In this document: in pieces, positions 6,155 to 9,186 of the stretch
Numbering within the stretch: the stretch's first letter is position 1
Layout of the letters: the number at the start of each line of letters is the position of its first letter
Assembly: GCA_028717305.1 (NCBI GenBank)
Contig: JAQUOC010000052.1
Span: 1 to 9,186 of the forward strand
Length of the DNA: 9,186 nt
Source: Dehalococcoidales bacterium
GTDB taxonomy: Bacteria; Chloroflexota; Dehalococcoidia; Dehalococcoidales; UBA5760
Direction: 5' to 3'
Made by a program: the position numbers and the translations under genes
The notes under the pieces: model-generated
Told to the model about the DNA's origin: nothing
The model's input: only the letters and a program-made list of their open reading frames with translations
The model's database searches: none

Positions 6155-7399
6155 ATGAGTTTCTTAGCTCAAACTGATCCGGAAATTAGTCGTGTTATCG
6201 CTACGGAGGCAAAGCGGCAGAGGGAGACAATTAATCTGATTGCCTCCGAGAATTATGCCAGCCGGGCTGTGCTCGAGGCCCAGGGTTCGTTTTTAACCAA
6301 TAAGTACGCTGAGGGCTATTGTCATAAACGCTACTACGGCGGCTGCGAGAATGTGGATACTGTGGAGGGCCTGGCTATTGAGCGGGTTAAAGAGCTCTTT
6401 CATGCTGACCATGCCAATGTCCAGCCGCACAGCGGGGCTCAGGCGAATATGGCGGTCTACTACGCCCTGCTTGACTATGGTGACACTGTCATGGGTATGA
6501 GCCTGGCGCATGGCGGTCACCTTACCCATGGCTCTAAGGTGAGTTTCTCCGGACGGCTGTACCGGTTTGTACCATACGGGGTTAACCGCGAGACGGAAAG
6601 GATAGACTATCAGGAGCTGGAGAGACTTGCTCTGGAGCACCGTCCTAAGTTGATCGTGGCCGGTGCCAGTGCTTATTCCCGGGTTATCGACTTCGAGCGT
6701 TTCCGCTACATTGCCGATCGGGTGGGTGCCAGACTGATGGTTGATATAGCTCATATTGCCGGTATGGTGGCGGTGGGTATGCATCCCAGTCCGGTGCCCT
6801 ACGCTGATGTGATAACCTCAACTACTCATAAGACACTGCGTGGACCTCGAGGAGGGTTTATTTTGTGTCGTAGTGAACTGGCCCCGGCGATAGATTCGGC
6901 GGTCTTCCCCGAAATGCAGGGTGGTCCGCTGATGCATGTTATTGCTGCCAAGGCGGTAGGGTTTTGGGAAGCGATGCAGCCTGCTTTTGCCGATTACCAG
7001 CGTGCCTTGCTGGATAATGCGCTCACTCTGGCCGATGAACTGCAAAAGCGGAAGCTGCATTTGGTATCCGGCGGCACGGATAACCATATGATATTGGTTA
7101 ATCTTGGCGGGATCGGTGTCAACGGCAGAGCGGCTGAGGAAGCTCTGGGGATGGTCGGTATTGTGGTTAACCGCAACGGGGTTCCCTTTGATCCTTATCC
7201 GCCCAGTATCACCAGCGGTATCAGGTTGGGTACACCGGCGGTAACATCCCGTGGCTTCGGCAGGGAGGAAATGAAACAAATCGCCGCATTGATATTTAAG
7301 GTAATCACTAATATCGGGAATAGTGATGTCCGGGATCAGGTAAGCAAGGAGGTCAGCCAGATATGCCAGCGCTTTCCGGTGCCTGGTATTGATGATTGA
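6155..7399 (+). CDS. glyA: serine hydroxymethyltransferase
   Basis: This PLP enzyme interconverts serine plus tetrahydrofolate with glycine plus methylene-tetrahydrofolate; it is the main source of one-carbon units for purine, thymidylate and methionine synthesis. It has 414 residues, close to the family norm of about 415-420. Visible motifs are NLIASENY (27-34), NKYAEGYCHKRYYGG (49-63), SGAQAN (93-98), the PLP-ring residues D197 and H200 in DIAHIAG, the PLP Schiff-base lysine K226 in TTHKTLRGPRGG, FPEMQGGP (251-258) and SGIRLGTPA (354-362). The catalytic residues are intact. The ATG has an AGGGAGGT Shine-Dalgarno at 6144-6151, strong though close to the start. It reads divergently from udg and is 72 bases upstream of prs, so it may share a transcript with the genes that follow. 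Confidence 0.97.
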   Translation: MSFLAQTDPEISRVIATEAKRQRETINLIASENYASRAVLEAQGSFLTNKYAEGYCHKRYYGGCENVDTVEGLAIERVKELFHADHANVQPHSGAQANMAVYYALLDYGDTVMGMSLAHGGHLTHGSKVSFSGRLYRFVPYGVNRETERIDYQELERLALEHRPKLIVAGASAYSRVIDFERFRYIADRVGARLMVDIAHIAGMVAVGMHPSPVPYADVITSTTHKTLRGPRGGFILCRSELAPAIDSAVFPEMQGGPLMHVIAAKAVGFWEAMQPAFADYQRALLDNALTLADELQKRKLHLVSGGTDNHMILVNLGGIGVNGRAAEEALGMVGIVVNRNGVPFDPYPPSITSGIRLGTPAVTSRGFGREEMKQIAALIFKVITNIGNSDVRDQVSKEVSQICQRFPVPGIDD

Positions 7400-7471
7400 T
7401 ATCTGACAACTGAAGAGTTCAGCAAGTAGTAACGCTATACTTTCACGGAGGGTCTTAGGAGGTAGTACTCA
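7400..7471 (+). other. glyA-prs intergenic gap with small hairpin and strong RBS
   Basis: This 72-base gap holds a short hairpin, CTGAA-GAG-TTCAG (7410-7422), not followed by a T-run, so probably not a terminator. A TATACT at 7436-7441 could be a -10 box, but no -35 is well placed (a TGAAGA lies 19 bases upstream). The AGGAGGT at 7457-7463 is the prs ribosome-binding site. Read-through from glyA with optional extra initiation is possible. Confidence 0.35.
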
Positions 7472-8422
7472 ATGGATGAAATAAAGGTGTTTACGGGCAA
7501 TGCTCACCCTGCTCTGGCTCAGTCAGTTGCTGGTTATCTCAATATACCTCTCGGTAAGTGCGAGGTTTTTGAGTTCAGTAACGAGAATACGTTTGTCCGT
7601 ATTCTGGAGAATGTACGCCAGCGGGATGTCTTTGTTATCCAGCCCTTGTCGTCTCCGGTCAACAAGAGTCTGGTTGAGTTGTTGATTATGATCGATGCTC
7701 TGAAACGGGCCTCCGCCGAACGTATTACGGCGGTGGTTCCCTATTACGGCTATGGCCGTACGGATAAGAAGGACCAACCGAGGGTGCCGATAACAGCCCG
7801 GTTGGTGGCCGACCTGCTTACCGTAGCCGGTGCTAATCGTTTGTTGACCGTGGATTTACATGCGCCCCAGATTCAGGGTTTTTTCAATATTCCGGTTGAT
7901 GAGCTAACTGCACTTTACCTTCTTGGTCGTTACTTCGAGGAGAAGGGTCTTAGTGGTCGTGACCTGGTTGTGGTGGCTACCGATATCGGGATTTCCAAGC
8001 GTGCCCGGGATCTGGCAGCAAAGCTCAAGGCCCCTCTGGCAATTGTGGAAAAGAGGCGTGTCGGTAATGATGATAAGGCTGAGACGCTGAATGTTATCGG
8101 TGAAGTGGAGTCGAGGATAGCGCTTACCGTAGACGATGAAATAGACACTGCCGGTTCTCTGGTGGGTGTCGTCACCACGCTTACGGAGCGTGGCGCCCGG
8201 ACAGTGTATTCCTGCTGTACTCACCCGGTATTTTCCGGTTCGGCGATAGAGAGGATAGCCTCCTGTTCCGTGAAGGAGGTGGTGGTTACCGATACTATCC
8301 CGGTTGCCGATGAGAAAAAGCTGGCTAAGATTACCGTTTTGCCGATAGCGCCTCTACTTGGTGAAGCGATACAACGCATTCATACCGGGATGTCGATAGG
8401 AGCCATGTTTGAGCAGCAGTAA
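7472..8422 (+). CDS. prs: ribose-phosphate pyrophosphokinase (PRPP synthetase)
   Basis: It makes 5-phosphoribosyl-1-pyrophosphate from ribose 5-phosphate and ATP, feeding purine, pyrimidine, histidine, tryptophan and NAD synthesis. Its 316 residues match the class I length. Motifs include ELLIMIDALKRASA (69-82), ITAVVPYYGYGR (85-96), VPITARLVADLL (105-116), the metal-ligand H130 in VDLHAPQIQGFF, D171 in TDIGISKRARD, the flexible-loop KRR (194-196), the PRPP/ribose-5-phosphate loop VDDEIDTAGS (220-229), THPVFSG (250-256) and VVTDTIP (271-277). The usual ATP-site FSDGE is replaced by FSNEN (35-39), the following RQD by RTD (96-98), and GGV after the DIG aspartate by GIS, so it is a divergent variant with the main catalytic residues kept. 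The start is ATG with a near-perfect AGGAGGT 8 bases upstream. The stop overlaps the next small gene if that gene uses its TTG start. Confidence 0.95.
   Translation: MDEIKVFTGNAHPALAQSVAGYLNIPLGKCEVFEFSNENTFVRILENVRQRDVFVIQPLSSPVNKSLVELLIMIDALKRASAERITAVVPYYGYGRTDKKDQPRVPITARLVADLLTVAGANRLLTVDLHAPQIQGFFNIPVDELTALYLLGRYFEEKGLSGRDLVVVATDIGISKRARDLAAKLKAPLAIVEKRRVGNDDKAETLNVIGEVESRIALTVDDEIDTAGSLVGVVTTLTERGARTVYSCCTHPVFSGSAIERIASCSVKEVVVTDTIPVADEKKLAKITVLPIAPLLGEAIQRIHTGMSIGAMFEQQ
8398..8402 (+). promoter_or_regulatory. Shine-Dalgarno AGGAG inside the prs 3' end
   Basis: AGGAG lies six bases before the TTG at 8409, the upstream start candidate of the small gene that follows prs. The downstream candidate, ATG at 8427, has no comparable element. 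This favours a start inside prs and coupled translation. Confidence 0.45.
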
Positions 8423-8639
8423 AAAAATGGTAGAGGTGTACCGGGCTAGCGGAGAGATGCAGGCTAGGGTTGTCCAGGGTTTGCTGGAAAGCTACGGGAT
8501 ACCCTGCCTGTTGAAGTCGGATGCGGCCAGCTCCGTGCATGCCTTTACCGTCGATGGGATGGGTGAAGTGAGGGTTATGGTCTGGGAGTCGATGTTCGAT
8601 GAGGCGGAGAAACTGATTCAGGGGAAGGATAATGGTTAA
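8409..8639 (+). CDS. DUF2007-like small protein (70-76 aa)
   Basis: The function is unknown. The pattern VEVYRASGEMQARVVQGLLESYGIPCLL, followed by a strand-rich half ending in VRVMVWESMFDEAEKLI, fits the small alpha/beta DUF2007 fold, annotated in Pfam as a putative prokaryotic signal-transducing protein. The match is by pattern only. There is no signal peptide or membrane segment. Two starts are possible: TTG at 8409 with AGGAG six bases upstream, overlapping prs by 14 bases (76 aa), or ATG at 8427, four bases after the prs stop, giving 70 aa beginning MVEVYRAS. The conserved part lies in both. Its last eight bases overlap the secA start. The gene is thus tightly packed between prs and secA and probably co-translated with them. 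Confidence 0.8.
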   Translation: MSSSKKMVEVYRASGEMQARVVQGLLESYGIPCLLKSDAASSVHAFTVDGMGEVRVMVWESMFDEAEKLIQGKDNG

Positions 8640-9186
8640 GTTCTTTACTCGATTTACCGATTCCAACGAGAAACAGTTAAAACGTTTGCAGCCGATCGTG
8701 GACAGGATAAACAAGCTGGAACCCGGGTTTGATGGTCTCAGTGATTCCGAGCTTCGTGCCAAGACCGGGGAGTTTAAGACCCGGCTCAAAGACGGCGTCT
8801 CACTTGATGACCTTTTACCGGAGGCCTTTGCCGCTGTTCGTGAGGCGGCTAAGAGGACTATCGGCCAGCGTCACTATGATGTACAGCTAATCGGAGGCAT
8901 TGTTCTGCATCAGGGGAAGATTGCCGAGATGAGAACTGGTGAAGGCAAAACACTGGTGGCTACTCTTCCTCTCTATTTGAATGCACTCGCCGGCCAGGGC
9001 TGTCACCTGGCTACGGTTAACGATTACCTGGCGAGGCGTGACCCCTACTGGATGGCTCCTGTTTATTCCGCACTGGGGGTTAGCGTAGCCAGCATCTATC
9101 CCCAGCAAAATCCTGATGAATACAGTCCGGCCCGCCTTTATGACCCGGACTTCGATTCCGGTGATCCGCACTGCACCCACTTCAGG
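8632..9186 (+). CDS. secA: preprotein translocase ATPase SecA, 5' part (3' end outside window)
   Basis: SecA is the cytosolic/peripheral ATPase that drives unfolded preproteins through SecYEG. The 185 visible residues comprise the N-terminal helix (NEKQLKRLQPIVDRIN), LSDSELRAKTGEFK (36-49), REAAKRTIGQRHYDVQLIGG (70-89) and Walker A RTGEGKT (101-107). These are followed by the start of nucleotide-binding domain 1, with VNDYLARRDPYWM (129-141). After GVSVASIY the sequence runs through about 30 residues (PQQNPDEYSPARLYDPDF and beyond) not present in E. coli SecA, before the window ends. The ATG overlaps the stop of the preceding small gene by eight bases. GGGGA at 8621-8625 is a well-placed SD, with a closer AAGGA at 8625-8629. 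It lies at the downstream end of the visible prs cluster. Confidence 0.95.
   Translation, partial: MVKFFTRFTDSNEKQLKRLQPIVDRINKLEPGFDGLSDSELRAKTGEFKTRLKDGVSLDDLLPEAFAAVREAAKRTIGQRHYDVQLIGGIVLHQGKIAEMRTGEGKTLVATLPLYLNALAGQGCHLATVNDYLARRDPYWMAPVYSALGVSVASIYPQQNPDEYSPARLYDPDFDSGDPHCTHFR

Noticed and set aside
6293..6784. 163-codon open frame antisense to glyA
   Set aside because: The opposite strand encodes fully conserved SHMT motifs; this frame shows no protein-like pattern.
7410..7422. Hairpin CTGAA-GAG-TTCAG as a glyA terminator
   Set aside because: The stem is only five pairs, AT-rich, and no T-run follows.
1..9186. tRNA/rRNA genes, CRISPR arrays, insertion sequences, attachment sites, riboswitches
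   Set aside because: I looked on both strands and saw no cloverleaf, regularly spaced repeat, transposase, target duplication or known aptamer core; nearly all sequence is taken up by intact housekeeping genes.

Overview
The window is a stretch of bacterial chromosome carrying housekeeping genes. The coding density is high and the base composition is moderate. Nothing in it looks mobile, phage-derived or CRISPR-related. Three lineage-type features suggest a Chloroflexota bacterium, most likely Dehalococcoidia-like: an extra segment inside the FtsK motor region, a PRPP synthetase with FSNEN in place of the usual FSDGE, and an extra segment in the first ATPase domain of SecA. This placement rests on remembered family patterns, not on a search.

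Layout. Bases 1-1256 hold the 3' two-thirds of uvrB (+), followed by a 50-residue, strongly basic small ORF (+, 1267-1419). These converge on a minus-strand block read from right to left: a family 4 uracil-DNA glycosylase (5373-5972), ribonuclease J (3703-5361, or from 5376) and the FtsK/SpoIIIE DNA translocase (1451-3673). The gaps are very small, so one operon is likely. A good sigma70-type promoter (TTGACT, 17 bp, TATCAT) lies at 6029-6057, and an elaborate inverted repeat sits in the leader just downstream of it.

Across a 182-bp divergent intergenic region begins a plus-strand block: glyA (6155-7399), prs (7472-8422), a DUF2007-like small protein (8409-8639) and the 5' end of secA (8632 onward, cut by the window edge). 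The last three overlap or abut and are probably translationally coupled.

How the genes work together. The minus-strand block joins base-excision repair, RNA decay and processing, and chromosome segregation. uvrB across the convergent junction adds nucleotide-excision repair. The plus-strand block joins one-carbon and glycine metabolism (GlyA), PRPP supply for nucleotide, histidine and tryptophan synthesis (Prs), an uncharacterised small protein, and the Sec export motor. I see no undescribed defence or mobile system. The points most worth a second look are the leader inverted repeat, the clamp-binding-like C-terminus of the glycosylase, the missing wing in the FtsK gamma domain, the altered ATP-site motif of Prs, and the two unexplained small proteins.
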